Shown here: piece by piece, positions 41,689 to 50,061 of the stretch | How positions within the stretch are numbered: position 1 is the stretch's first letter | How the letters are laid out: each line of letters opens with the position of its first letter | From: JAWLGZ01 sp041690635 | GTDB lineage: Bacteria; Pseudomonadota; Gammaproteobacteria; Thiohalomonadales; Thiohalomonadaceae | Direction: 5' to 3' | Length of the DNA stretch: 64,000 nt | NCBI GenBank assembly: GCA_041690635.1 | Contig: JAWLGZ010000003.1 | Coordinates: 248,001-312,000 of the forward strand | The notes under the pieces: generated by a model | The model's database searches: none | What the model was told of the DNA's origin: nothing | The model's input: the letters and a program-made list of their open reading frames with translations, nothing else | Translations under genes and position numbers: made by a program

Positions 41689-43310
41689 GAATTCTCCTCT
41701 TTCTTCCCGGCCTCGCTCGGGGCACTGTCAGGTTTCTCTTCCACCCCTTCGAGCAGTGCCGGATCGATCTCGAAGCTGATCAGGTTACCCCCGGATTCCG
41801 ACACATCCGGCTCAACCGACTCCGGCTCCTCGGCGTGTTCTGCCCGAAACGACTCCAGATCGAACTCGAAGTCGAGCAGGTTGCTTTCAGCGCTTTCGGG
41901 AGCAGGCTCCAAGCCGCCTGCCTCATTCCCGGCCGTGGCTTCGGCAGACTCTTCGTCCGTACCCGCCGCCGAGAAGGCATCTGCGTTGAAGTCGAGCAAC
42001 GCCTCCTCATCACTCCCGCCGACGCTGTCCAGAGGCTCGACAGCCGTATCGGACTCCGCGTCGGAGAGAATTTCAGCGACGTTCGGAAATGCCTCAGCAG
42101 GCTTGGTCAGTTCAGCCTCGACCTCGTCCGGCGAGGCCTCCGGCAACTCTTCGGCCCGGATGGGATCGGACGGCTTCTCCTCCTCCTGCCCGACCTCCTC
42201 CACTTCGACTCCGCTCTTTCCCGTAAAGAGCAGCAATCCGGCCTCTGCCGGAGGCTCTTCATCGGATAAAAAATTGGCCCGCGGTGCGTCAGCCATCGAG
42301 GAGGCCGCGACGACAGGAGGCCTCTGCTCCGCCGCGGCTGCCTGTAAAGCAAAGGCGAGAGACTGGAGTTCCACCAGCCGCATGTTGACGATGGTCGCCT
42401 CCCCCCGCGTTCGGCGCTCGACGAACTGAACCAGTCGCGCCAGGTCTTCCTTAAGCAGTCGGCGCAACACGGCGGCGAGGAGCAGGAAGGCGACCGCCAC
42501 TGCCAGCGCGACCCCACCGAGTGCCAGTAGCAGGAGGGTGCCCTGGGTACTCTTCGCCGGCCCGGCCGACGCAGACGGGACCAGGGTAAGGTCCAGCGCG
42601 GTGCCGGCCACCATCTCCCTCACCGGCGCCCCCGCGCTCCCGCTTCGCGTCCCGGCACTGGTCAGCGCCGGACTGCCCGCCTGCCTGAGTTCATAATAGC
42701 CGCCGTCGGTCGCCGCGATACGCAGCCATTCGTCCAGCAACTTTGGGTCTAGGCCGATCAAGGCTGTCCCGAGTATCTCACCGTTCTCGCGCACCGGTCG
42801 GACCACCACCAGTTGCGCCTGTTCAGTCCCGGGCCGATGGACCTCCATCCGGGGCACGGCACCCGCGTCGGCACGGCGAATCAGCTCAAGGATGGCATAG
42901 CCGATCGACGGTTGCCCTTGCTCGTCCAGTTGGGCCATGCCGGGCGCGATAAGCCGCACCCCGAGTGCTTCCGGGATCCGGGCCGTAAGTTGCTGTTCCA
43001 CCTCGGAGAGCCCGCCGTCCCGGAAGGCAGTGGCCGTACCGGGAGTCGACACCAAGGCCTCGATCTGCCGAATCCGGGCGTTTATCTCACCCGCCAGGCG
43101 GCCCGAGGTACGTGCCAGCGCGGCGTTTTCACCGGCGACAGGCTCACTCTCAATGCGATTGATGCCTAGGCCGCCGACAGCGGCGATCACAATGAGACAG
43201 AACGCCAGTGCGAGAAGGGCCAGCTTGAAAATGCCCGGGCCGCGGACGGTAGGCTTGTCCCCCTTCGAACGCTTCCGGGCCAGGGTCGAGCGCCCCTTTT
43301 TTTTTGTCAT
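41685..43310 (-). CDS. Two-helix membrane protein with sensor-like loop and acidic tail, coupled to algC
   Basis: A 541-residue protein. It has a basic N-terminus, membrane helix about residues 28-50, a periplasmic region of about 190 residues with a cache-like pattern ('ELRQAG', 'VVVRPVRENGEILGTALIG'), a second helix about 260-285 and a short HAMP-like helical stretch. The acidic, probably disordered tail of about 200 residues carries three similar short motifs (LLDFNADAF, LLDFEFDLESF, LISFEIDPALL). No enzyme domain is seen. In some Pseudomonas annotations AlgC has a long N-terminal extension of this kind; here it is a separate gene. The ATG at 43310 follows GGAGGAGG. An A9 run lies at codons 2-5. 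Confidence 0.75.
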   Translation of the reverse strand: MTKKKGRSTLARKRSKGDKPTVRGPGIFKLALLALAFCLIVIAAVGGLGINRIESEPVAGENAALARTSGRLAGEINARIRQIEALVSTPGTATAFRDGGLSEVEQQLTARIPEALGVRLIAPGMAQLDEQGQPSIGYAILELIRRADAGAVPRMEVHRPGTEQAQLVVVRPVRENGEILGTALIGLDPKLLDEWLRIAATDGGYYELRQAGSPALTSAGTRSGSAGAPVREMVAGTALDLTLVPSASAGPAKSTQGTLLLLALGGVALAVAVAFLLLAAVLRRLLKEDLARLVQFVERRTRGEATIVNMRLVELQSLAFALQAAAAEQRPPVVAASSMADAPRANFLSDEEPPAEAGLLLFTGKSGVEVEEVGQEEEKPSDPIRAEELPEASPDEVEAELTKPAEAFPNVAEILSDAESDTAVEPLDSVGGSDEEALLDFNADAFSAAGTDEESAEATAGNEAGGLEPAPESAESNLLDFEFDLESFRAEHAEEPESVEPDVSESGGNLISFEIDPALLEGVEEKPDSAPSEAGKKEENS

Positions 43311-43395
43311 CTCATCCTCCTCCGAAACGCGGTGCAAAACGGCTCTTCACCTACCCACTATCACGCGCCGAAAAATCCGGCCGCCGTACGGGCAG

Positions 43396-43863
43396 TCAAT
43401 GGCGCCCGGTGTGGCCGAATCCACCGGCCCCACGGTCGCTCTCCTCGAATGTGGTCACCCGCTCGAAGCAGACCTGCACCACCGGCACGAAGACCATTTG
43501 CGCGATCCGTTCGCCCACGTTGACGGTGAACGGCTCGCTGCCCCGGTTCCAGCAGGAGACGAACACCTGCCCCTGATAGTCGGAGTCGATCAGGCCGACC
43601 AGATTGCCAAGCACGATGCCGTGCTTGTGCCCGAGCCCCGAGCGCGGCAGCAGTACCGCGGCGAGGCCCGGATCGCCGATGTGGATGGCAAGCCCGGTGG
43701 GAATGAGTTCGGTCTGCCCCGGCGCCAGGGTCAGCGGAGCCTCCAGGCAGGCACGCAGATCGAGGCCGGCGGAGCCGCCGGTGGCATAGTCGGGGAGGGG
43801 AATGGTTTCTCCCAGCCGGGGGTCAAGGATCTTCAACTGCACCGGGTGACTGGTGTCGGTCAT
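43396..43863 (-). CDS. dut: dUTP diphosphatase
   Basis: A 155-residue trimeric dUTPase. All five motifs are present: 'AGLDLRACLEAPLTL', 'LLPRSGLGHKHGIVLGN', 'GLIDSDYQGQV', 'GERIAQMVF' and 'RGAGGFGHTG'. It removes dUTP and supplies dUMP. It overlaps coaBC by four bases (ATGA), the usual neighbour. Confidence 0.97.
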   Translation of the reverse strand: MTDTSHPVQLKILDPRLGETIPLPDYATGGSAGLDLRACLEAPLTLAPGQTELIPTGLAIHIGDPGLAAVLLPRSGLGHKHGIVLGNLVGLIDSDYQGQVFVSCWNRGSEPFTVNVGERIAQMVFVPVVQVCFERVTTFEESDRGAGGFGHTGRH

Positions 43864-45074
43864 TTGTGGTCTTTCCGCCTTTCTCGGTAGAGGTCTGAAA
43901 TCGCCTGCACGAGCTGCCGGGCGATCACCCCCTTGGGGGCGCGCGGCAGGATGCGCTCGCCACCCTGCCAGAACAGTTCCAAGGTGTTCTCTTCGCTGTC
44001 GAAACCGACCCCGGCGGCGCTGGGCCCCACCGGATTGGCGGCGATGAGATCCAGCCCCTTGCGCGCCAGCTTGGTACGGGCGTTGTGTGCAAGGTCATCG
44101 GTCTCCGCGGCGAACCCCACCGTGAACGGCGCCGGCCGCCGGGCGGCCACCTCGGCCAGGATGTCCGGGTTGCGGGTCAGCACCAGGGTCAGGGTTCCGG
44201 CATCCTTCTTGATCTTGCCCGCTGCCGGCTGCGCGGGACGGTAATCGGCCACCGCCGCCGCGGCGATGAAGATATCGGGTGTCGTTGCGACGACCGCCTT
44301 GCGCATCTCCAACGCGCTCTCGACATCGATACGGAGTACCCCGGCGGGGGTCGGCAGCGCCACCGGACCGCTGATCAGCGTCACTTCGGCCCCGGCAGCG
44401 ACCGCCGCAGCGGCCACCGCAAACCCCATGCGGCCGGAACTTCGGTTGCCGATGAAGCGCACCGGGTCCACCGCCTCGCGGGTGGGACCGGCCGTCACCA
44501 CCACCCGCACCCCCGCCAAGGGTCTGTCGCCGAACAGGCCCGCCATCGCCGCCAGGAGGGCGGCCGGCTCCAGCATCCTCCCGGGACCCACCTCGCCGCA
44601 CGCCTGTTCTCCCTCGCCCGGGCCGAACAGGGCGACACCCCGCGACTCCAGGCGCCGGACATTTTCAACAGTGGCGGTGGCCGCCCACATCTGCCGGTTC
44701 ATCGCCGGGGCGATCGCGACAGGCGCTTCGGTCGCGAGACAGAGGGTACTCAGAAGGTCGTCGGCAAGGCCGTTCGCCAGACGGGCGATGAAGTTGGCGG
44801 TGCAGGGGGCGACCAGGACCGCATCGGCCCAGCGCGCCAGCTCAATGTGGCCCATCCCCGCCTCGGCCACCGAATCCATCAGCTCGGTGCGCACCGGATT
44901 GCCCGACAGGGACTGGAAGGTGAGCGGGCCGATGAAGCTCTGCGCCGCGCGGGTCATCACCACCCGCACCTCAGCACCGGCCCCACGCAACAGGCGCACC
45001 AGCTCCGCGCTCTTGTAGGCGGCGATTCCTCCGGTGACCCCGAGCAGGATGTGCTTTCCGGCAAGCGTCGGCAT
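43860..45074 (-). CDS. coaBC: Bifunctional CoaBC (phosphopantothenoylcysteine synthetase/decarboxylase)
   Basis: A 404-residue flavoprotein of CoA synthesis. The N-terminal CoaC decarboxylase half has 'LLGVTGGIAAYKSAEL', 'VAPCTANFIARLANG' and 'IAPAMNRQMW'. The C-terminal CoaB synthetase half has 'VTAGPTREAVDPVRFIGN', 'AAAVADYRP' and 'AANPVGPSAAGVGFDSEEN'. The start was set at 45074 ('MPTLAGKHILLG'). coaD is at 55510 in the same window. Confidence 0.96.
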   Translation of the reverse strand: MPTLAGKHILLGVTGGIAAYKSAELVRLLRGAGAEVRVVMTRAAQSFIGPLTFQSLSGNPVRTELMDSVAEAGMGHIELARWADAVLVAPCTANFIARLANGLADDLLSTLCLATEAPVAIAPAMNRQMWAATATVENVRRLESRGVALFGPGEGEQACGEVGPGRMLEPAALLAAMAGLFGDRPLAGVRVVVTAGPTREAVDPVRFIGNRSSGRMGFAVAAAAVAAGAEVTLISGPVALPTPAGVLRIDVESALEMRKAVVATTPDIFIAAAAVADYRPAQPAAGKIKKDAGTLTLVLTRNPDILAEVAARRPAPFTVGFAAETDDLAHNARTKLARKGLDLIAANPVGPSAAGVGFDSEENTLELFWQGGERILPRAPKGVIARQLVQAISDLYRERRKDHK

Positions 45075-45217
45075 GGGGGCGAGTTTACCAGTTTCCCGAG
45101 TCCCATCGTGCACCGGAATAAGTCACAATGTGTCAACAATTTAGCGTTAATCGGGCGCTTCACCTCCCGGCGGATCCAGGGGTAGTATTCGAGACCGGTT
45201 CCGAAGGGAGGCACACC

Positions 45218-45892
45218 ATGGCGATCAGGGACTGGCCGGCGACCGAGCGGCCACGCGAGAAACTACTGGCCCGCGGCGCAGAGGCGCTGTCGGATGCCGA
45301 GTTGCTGGCGATCTTCCTGCGCACCGGCGCGCCCGGCGTCAGTGCAGTGGAGCTGGCGCGCGATCTGGTCAGCCGGTTCGGCGGGCTCCGGCTGCTGCTG
45401 GAGGCGGACCGCAAGGCGTTCTGTGCCCACCGCGGGCTGGGTGAGGCGAAATTCGCACAGCTCCAGGCGGTACTGGAGATGGCCCGGCGCCACCTGGCCG
45501 AACAGCTCGAGCGGGGCGACGCCCTGACCAGCCCGGATGCCACCCGGCGCTATCTCACTGCCCGCCTGCGCCACCGCCAACAAGAGGTGTTCGCCTGCCT
45601 GTTCCTCGACAACCGCCACCGGGTGATCCGCTACGAGGAGCTGTTCACCGGCACCATCGACGGCGCCAGTGTCCACCCCAGGGAGGTGGTCAAGAAGGCA
45701 CTGGGCCACAACGCCGCCGCCCTCATCCTCGCCCACAACCACCCCTCCGGGGTCGCCGAACCAAGCACCGCCGATGAACGGATCACCGCCCGCCTGCGGG
45801 AGGCGCTGGCGCTGGTCGACATCCGCCTGCTCGATCACCTGATTGTCGGCGACGGCGAGATCACCTCGCTGGCCGAGCGGGGGATTCTTTAA
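45218..45892 (+). CDS. radC: RadC-family JAB1/MPN-like protein
   Basis: A 224-residue protein with an N-terminal UvrC/HhH-like region and the metal-binding JAMM motif 'LILAHNHPSGVAEPS'. The family was once linked to DNA repair, but that role is disputed. The ATG at 45218 starts the conserved 'MAIRDWPATERPREKLL'. It is divergent from coaBC and upstream of rpmB, as in many gammaproteobacteria. Confidence 0.95.
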   Translation: MAIRDWPATERPREKLLARGAEALSDAELLAIFLRTGAPGVSAVELARDLVSRFGGLRLLLEADRKAFCAHRGLGEAKFAQLQAVLEMARRHLAEQLERGDALTSPDATRRYLTARLRHRQQEVFACLFLDNRHRVIRYEELFTGTIDGASVHPREVVKKALGHNAAALILAHNHPSGVAEPSTADERITARLREALALVDIRLLDHLIVGDGEITSLAERGIL

Positions 45893-45904
45893 ACAGAAAA
45901 CAGG

Positions 45905-45994
45905 TCACCGCAGAGGTCGCGGAGGTCGCAGAGAAAGGCGAGGTCCAGGTCCGAGTGCTTTCGGGCTGTGTTCCCTCTGCGTCCTCTGCGGTGA
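45905..45994 (+). repeat. CGCAGAGG-type intergenic palindrome (radC-rpmB)
   Basis: Outer arms TCACCGCAGAGG (45905-45916) and CCTCTGCGGTGA (45983-45994) are perfect complements. Inner CGCAGAG/CTCTGCG arms extend the hairpin. It is the same motif family as the repeats at 32464 and 40244, with G in place of A. Confidence 0.7.
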
Positions 45995-46045
45995 TCAAAC
46001 AGGGGCGAAAGGCAATCGGCGCTTGAGCCGGGGGGGCGATTCTGC

Positions 46046-46114
46046 TATAAAACGCGGCTCCCTTTCGGGGGGAACGAATTTTTCAGAGATTTTCAGCGGG
46101 CGGGATACGCCCGC
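46046..46114 (+). promoter_or_regulatory. rpmB promoter -10 box and leader hairpin
   Basis: TATAAA at 46046-46051 is a likely -10 box. In the leader, GCGGGCG (46096-46102) pairs with CGCCCGC (46108-46114) around GGATA, ending 19 bases before the rpmB ATG. It could be an autoregulatory site; that is inference. Confidence 0.45.
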
Positions 46115-46133
46115 CAGCTTCGGAGGCAAAACG

Positions 46134-46370
46134 ATGTCCAGAGTCTGTCAGGTCACGGGCAAGCGCCCGATGAGCGGCAACAACGTCTCGCACGCCAACA
46201 ACAAGACCCGGCGCCGGTTTCTCCCCAACCTGCACAGCCGCCGGTTCTGGGTTGAGAGCGAAAATCGCTGGGTTCGGCTGCGGGTCACCACCAAGGCCAT
46301 GCGCATTATCGACAAGAAGGGCATCGACAGTGTGCTCTCCGACATGCGCGCCCGCGGCGAAAAGGTGTAA
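46134..46370 (+). CDS. rpmB: 50S ribosomal protein L28
   Basis: A 78-residue basic protein with the L28 start 'MSRVCQVTGKRPMSGNNVSH' and 'RRFLPNLHSRRFW'. Length matches E. coli (78). Shine-Dalgarno GGAGG lies ten bases before the ATG. It is followed after ten bases by rpmG. Confidence 0.98.
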   Translation: MSRVCQVTGKRPMSGNNVSHANNKTRRRFLPNLHSRRFWVESENRWVRLRVTTKAMRIIDKKGIDSVLSDMRARGEKV

Positions 46371-46380
46371 GGAGTAGACC

Positions 46381-46536
46381 ATGCGTGACAAGATCAAACT
46401 CGTGTCCAGCGCCGGTACCGGCCACTTCTACACCACCACCAAGAACAAGCGCACCATGCCGGAAAAGCTCGAACTGAAGAAGTTCGACCCGGTCGTGCGC
46501 AAGCACGTGGCCTACAAGGAAGCGAAGATTAAGTAG
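46381..46536 (+). CDS. rpmG: 50S ribosomal protein L33 (zinc-free form)
   Basis: A 51-residue protein, 'MRDKIKLVSSAGTGHFYTTT...', without the cysteine pairs of the zinc-binding form. It is co-transcribed with rpmB and ended by a strong terminator 20 bases after the stop. Confidence 0.97.
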   Translation: MRDKIKLVSSAGTGHFYTTTKNKRTMPEKLELKKFDPVVRKHVAYKEAKIK

Positions 46537-46556
46537 GACCCCGCCTCCGGAGCAGA

Positions 46557-46586
46557 AAAAGGCCCGGCCCTCGCGCCGGGCCTTTT
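46557..46586 (+). terminator. Intrinsic terminator after rpmG
   Basis: Perfect GGCCCGGC/GCCGGGCC stem (46561-46568 with 46575-46582) followed by TTTT and preceded by AAAAA. It can also serve the convergent desaturase gene. Confidence 0.9.
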
Positions 46587-46620
46587 CGCGTCTGCGCCGC
46601 GCCCCCGGCCAACCCGGCAT

Positions 46621-47793
46621 TCAGGCAGCCGACGGCAACCGCCCGCGCAGACGGCGGGAGAACTCCTCCAGTGCCCGGACGCCGCTCTGTTCCGCCTCCC
46701 GGCACCACTCCTGCAGCGCAACCAGCGCCGCCTCCGGCTGATGGGCCGCCACCTTCCACACCCTCTGCAGCCGCTCCATATACTGGTAGGCCACCTGCAG
46801 GGCGGGACTACTCTCCAGGGCGACCCGCAGCTGGACCTGCCCTTCCGCATCGAGCAGCGATTCATCCCGCAGCAGCAGCCCGCGAGACTGGCGAAGCAGG
46901 CCGCGCAGTGCCCGGTCACCGGTCTGGCGGTGCAGTTCACGGCAGGTACGAGCCAGCACCTCCTGCCGGTAACGGGCGAGCAGCAGCAGTCGATTCTTCA
47001 CCAGGACACGCACCGATTCCGCCCGGCCGGAACGCCGCAGCCGGAGCGGCGGGGGCGCAACCCTCCGCACCCGCGCCAGGCCGAACAGGCTCAGCAGGCG
47101 GATGTAAATCCAGCCAATGTCCAGCTCCCAGGCGCGCGTCGCCAGCCGGGCCGAGGAGGGAAACGCATGGTGGTTGTTGTGCAGCTCTTCACCGCCGATG
47201 AGAATTCCCCACGGCACGATGTTGGTGGAGGCGTCCGGGGTGGCGTAGCTGCGGTAACCGAGGTAGTGGCCTACACCGTTGATCACCCCGGCGGCCCAGA
47301 TCGGGATCCAGAGCATCTGGATGGCCCAGACGGTCAGGCCCGCGGGGCCAAGCAACAGCAGGTCGATCACCAGCATGAGCACGATGCCCAGGCGGTGGCG
47401 GGCGGTGTAGAGGTGTCGCTCCAGCCAGTCGTCGGGGGCCCCTTTGCCGTAGCGCTCCACTGTTTCCCGGTCGTCCGCCGCCCGGCGATACACCTCCGCC
47501 CCCTCCAGCAGCAACCGGCGCAAGCCCATCACCTGCGGGCTGTGGGGGTCCTCCGGCGTTTCACACTTGGCGTGGTGCTTTCGGTGCACGGCGATCCACT
47601 CGCGGGTCACCATGCCGGTGGTCAGCCAGAGCCAGAAGCGGAAGAAGTGAGCCACCGCCGGATGCAGTTCCAGGGCACGATGGGCCTGGTGGCGATGGAG
47701 ATAGACGGTGACCGCGACGATGGTGATGTGGGTGACCGCAAGCGTGTAGACCACGAAGCCGCCGAAGGAGGGCTCCAGCAGACCTTGTAACAT
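46621..47793 (-). CDS. DesB-like acyl-CoA delta-9 fatty-acid desaturase
   Basis: A 390-residue membrane di-iron desaturase. The three histidine boxes are 'HRHQAHRA' (about residue 35), 'HRKHH' (about 71) and 'HNNHH' (about 205), between two pairs of hydrophobic helices. A helical C-terminal extension of about 140 residues matches the length of Pseudomonas DesB (about 394). It introduces double bonds into acyl chains under oxygen. The ATG at 47793 lies seven bases after GAGG. A palindromic operator-like site lies upstream. Confidence 0.9.
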   Translation of the reverse strand: MLQGLLEPSFGGFVVYTLAVTHITIVAVTVYLHRHQAHRALELHPAVAHFFRFWLWLTTGMVTREWIAVHRKHHAKCETPEDPHSPQVMGLRRLLLEGAEVYRRAADDRETVERYGKGAPDDWLERHLYTARHRLGIVLMLVIDLLLLGPAGLTVWAIQMLWIPIWAAGVINGVGHYLGYRSYATPDASTNIVPWGILIGGEELHNNHHAFPSSARLATRAWELDIGWIYIRLLSLFGLARVRRVAPPPLRLRRSGRAESVRVLVKNRLLLLARYRQEVLARTCRELHRQTGDRALRGLLRQSRGLLLRDESLLDAEGQVQLRVALESSPALQVAYQYMERLQRVWKVAAHQPEAALVALQEWCREAEQSGVRALEEFSRRLRGRLPSAA

Positions 47794-47836
47794 CGTCAAG
47801 CCTCTAAGCTGATTTCGGGAGCCAGCGCAATAACCT

Positions 47837-47851
47837 ACTTACGCAGTAAGT
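47837..47851 (-). promoter_or_regulatory. Operator-like palindrome upstream of the desaturase
   Basis: ACTTAC-GCA-GTAAGT is a perfect dyad, 44 bases before the start codon, in an otherwise less GC-rich region. Desaturase genes of this type are often repressed by TetR regulators (DesT/FabR). The assignment to such a regulator is inference, and no regulator gene is adjacent. Confidence 0.5.
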
Positions 47852-47970
47852 TATCACCTCTTCAAAATCAGCCTAGACCAGCGTACTCATCCGATCCAGC
47901 CGTGCAGGGCACGGCCATCCGCCGACCGGGACGGGGGCGAGACACCGCATCAGAGAGGGCCGCACCGCGG

Positions 47971-49929
47971 TTACGAATCGCGCGCCAGCAATAGATTGCC
48001 GTCGCGCTCCACCAGGCAGTGCCAGCCGGGGGCGACATAGGTGGTCGCCACCTGTTCGGTGAGCACGGCCGGGCCGTCGATCCGCAGGTTTGCCGCCAGC
48101 CGCTCGCGGCGGAATACCGCAACGGGACCCCCGACGCCGTAGAGGTCGGCCAGCATTTTCTCCCCGGCGTCCGTGTCCGGCACCGGCGCCAGGTGCAGCT
48201 CCGGCTCCGGCCCGGCCAGGGCCACCCGCACATTGACCAGCTCCAGCGGCAGGTCGAGCCGGTGCCCATAGAGGCGCCGATGCGCCGCATGAAATGCCCC
48301 GGCGGCGGCCGCCGGGTCCTCCCAGGGGACATTGATGGTGTAGGACTGCCCGCGGTAGCGCAGGTCCACCGACCGGGAGACCCGCACCGCGTCGACCGCC
48401 ACCCCCTCGGCCACCAACGCCGTCCGCCCCTCCACCGCCAACCGCTCCAGTTCCGCCGTGATCGTCTCTTCCGGGATGGCCGCAAGGAGGCCGTTCAGTG
48501 TGTGGGAAAGCTGCCGGCCGCGGGCCGCGGCCAGCATCCCCAGCGCCGAGAGCACTCCCGCGTGGACAGGGGCGAGGGCCCGGCGCATCCCCAGTGCGTC
48601 GGCCAGGGCGCAGACATGCAAGCCGCCGGCGCCACCGAAGGCAACCAGGGTCAGTTCGCGGGCATCGATGCCGCGCTTGACCGACATCACCCTGAGTGCC
48701 CGCGCCATGTGCTCGTTGGCCACGCGCAGGATGCCGAGCGCGGCCTCCTCAACCGACAGGCCGAGCGGCCCCGCCACCCGCGCCACCGCCCTTCGTGCCG
48801 CCTCCGGGTCCAGGGCCATGCCGCCACCCAGAAAGGCGTCCGGCCGCAGACGGCCCACCACGAGATTGGCATCGGTAACGGTCGGCTCCACGCCGCCGCG
48901 GCCGTAACAGGCCGGCCCCGGATCGGCGCCCGCCGATTCCGGACCCACCTGCAGCAGCCCCCCGCTATCCACCCGGGCGATGGAACCGCCGCCGGCGCCG
49001 ATGGTGTGCATGTCCACCATCGGCACCGCCACCGGGTAGGGGCCTATCTGCCCTTCGCTGGTCAGTTGCAGGTCGCCGTCGATGAGCGCCACATCGGTAG
49101 AGGTACCGCCCATGTCGAAGGTGAGCAGGCGATCCCGTCCGGCCCGCGCGGCAACGAACCGGGCGCCGGCCAGCCCCCCGGCGGGACCGGAGAGCAGCAG
49201 GTGGACCGCCTCCGAACCGGCCCGCTCCGCATCGGTGGTGGTGCCGGAACTCTGCATGATGGCCACCGGGGTGCCGGGGACACCGTCGGTCAGTCGCTTC
49301 AGGTAGCCCTGCACCAGTGGGCCGACCCAGGCGTTGAGCCAGGTGGCGATCCCCCGTTCGTACTCCTTGTACTCGCGCAGCAGCGCTGAGGAGCGGGAGA
49401 CGAAGACCCCCTCCGGCACCACTGCCTCGATGGCCCTCTCGAAGCGCTCATCCAGGAACGAGAAGAGCAGATTGATGGCCACCGCCCGCGGCGCGAGCCG
49501 GACGAGCGCCGCGCGTAACGCCTCCAACTCCGCCTCGGTCAACGGCTCGACCACCTCACCCCCCGCGCCCAGCCGCCCGCCGGTCTCCAGACACAGTTCC
49601 GGGGGCACCGGTTCGGGCGGAGGGGAGGGCTCCAGGGCATACAGTTCGGCCCGGGCCTGGCGGCCGATGGTGAGCAGGTCGCCCAAGCCGCGGTTGGTGA
49701 TGTAGGCGGTCCGCACCCCCTTGCCCTCCAGCACCGCATTGGTGGCCACTGTGGAGCCGTGCACCAGCGCGAGCGGCACCTCCGGTGGCAGGCCCAGGTC
49801 GCGGATCCCCTGCAGGATGGCGCGCTCCGGAGCGGCCGGTGTGGAGAGCACTTTGTGGACACGCAGCCGCTCGCCGTCGAACAGGACGAAGTCGGTGAAG
49901 GTGCCGCCGGTATCAATGCCGAGTAGCAT
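47971..49929 (-). CDS. Hydantoinase/oxoprolinase A-type protein (HyuA)
   Basis: A 652-residue protein of the ATPase-fold hydantoinase A family. Motifs are 'GIDTGGTFTDFVLFDG' at the N-terminus, 'LLSGPAGGLAGARF', 'FDMGGTSTDVALIDG' and 'VAFGGAGGLHVCALADALG'. Such subunits act in ATP-dependent opening of cyclic amides (5-oxoproline, hydantoins) or in related carboxylases, normally with a HyuB subunit, which is missing here. The start was placed at 49929 so that the nucleotide-binding strand is N-terminal. Confidence 0.88.
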   Translation of the reverse strand: MLLGIDTGGTFTDFVLFDGERLRVHKVLSTPAAPERAILQGIRDLGLPPEVPLALVHGSTVATNAVLEGKGVRTAYITNRGLGDLLTIGRQARAELYALEPSPPPEPVPPELCLETGGRLGAGGEVVEPLTEAELEALRAALVRLAPRAVAINLLFSFLDERFERAIEAVVPEGVFVSRSSALLREYKEYERGIATWLNAWVGPLVQGYLKRLTDGVPGTPVAIMQSSGTTTDAERAGSEAVHLLLSGPAGGLAGARFVAARAGRDRLLTFDMGGTSTDVALIDGDLQLTSEGQIGPYPVAVPMVDMHTIGAGGGSIARVDSGGLLQVGPESAGADPGPACYGRGGVEPTVTDANLVVGRLRPDAFLGGGMALDPEAARRAVARVAGPLGLSVEEAALGILRVANEHMARALRVMSVKRGIDARELTLVAFGGAGGLHVCALADALGMRRALAPVHAGVLSALGMLAAARGRQLSHTLNGLLAAIPEETITAELERLAVEGRTALVAEGVAVDAVRVSRSVDLRYRGQSYTINVPWEDPAAAAGAFHAAHRRLYGHRLDLPLELVNVRVALAGPEPELHLAPVPDTDAGEKMLADLYGVGGPVAVFRRERLAANLRIDGPAVLTEQVATTYVAPGWHCLVERDGNLLLARDS

Positions 49930-50061
49930 GGGCGTGAACGGAAGGGCGTCGGTGGGGTCTGTGATCGGGTCGGGCGGTCGATGATAAACGTACCCCCACC
50001 GCCTGTCATACCGCTTCGCGGCTTTGCAATGGCTAATCAATTGAAAAATAATACGCGCCCC

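Noticed and set aside
40279..42429. Open plus-strand frame of about 716 codons opposite algC and the membrane gene
   Set aside because: Antisense to two well-supported genes; low-complexity, His/Arg/Ser-rich translation.
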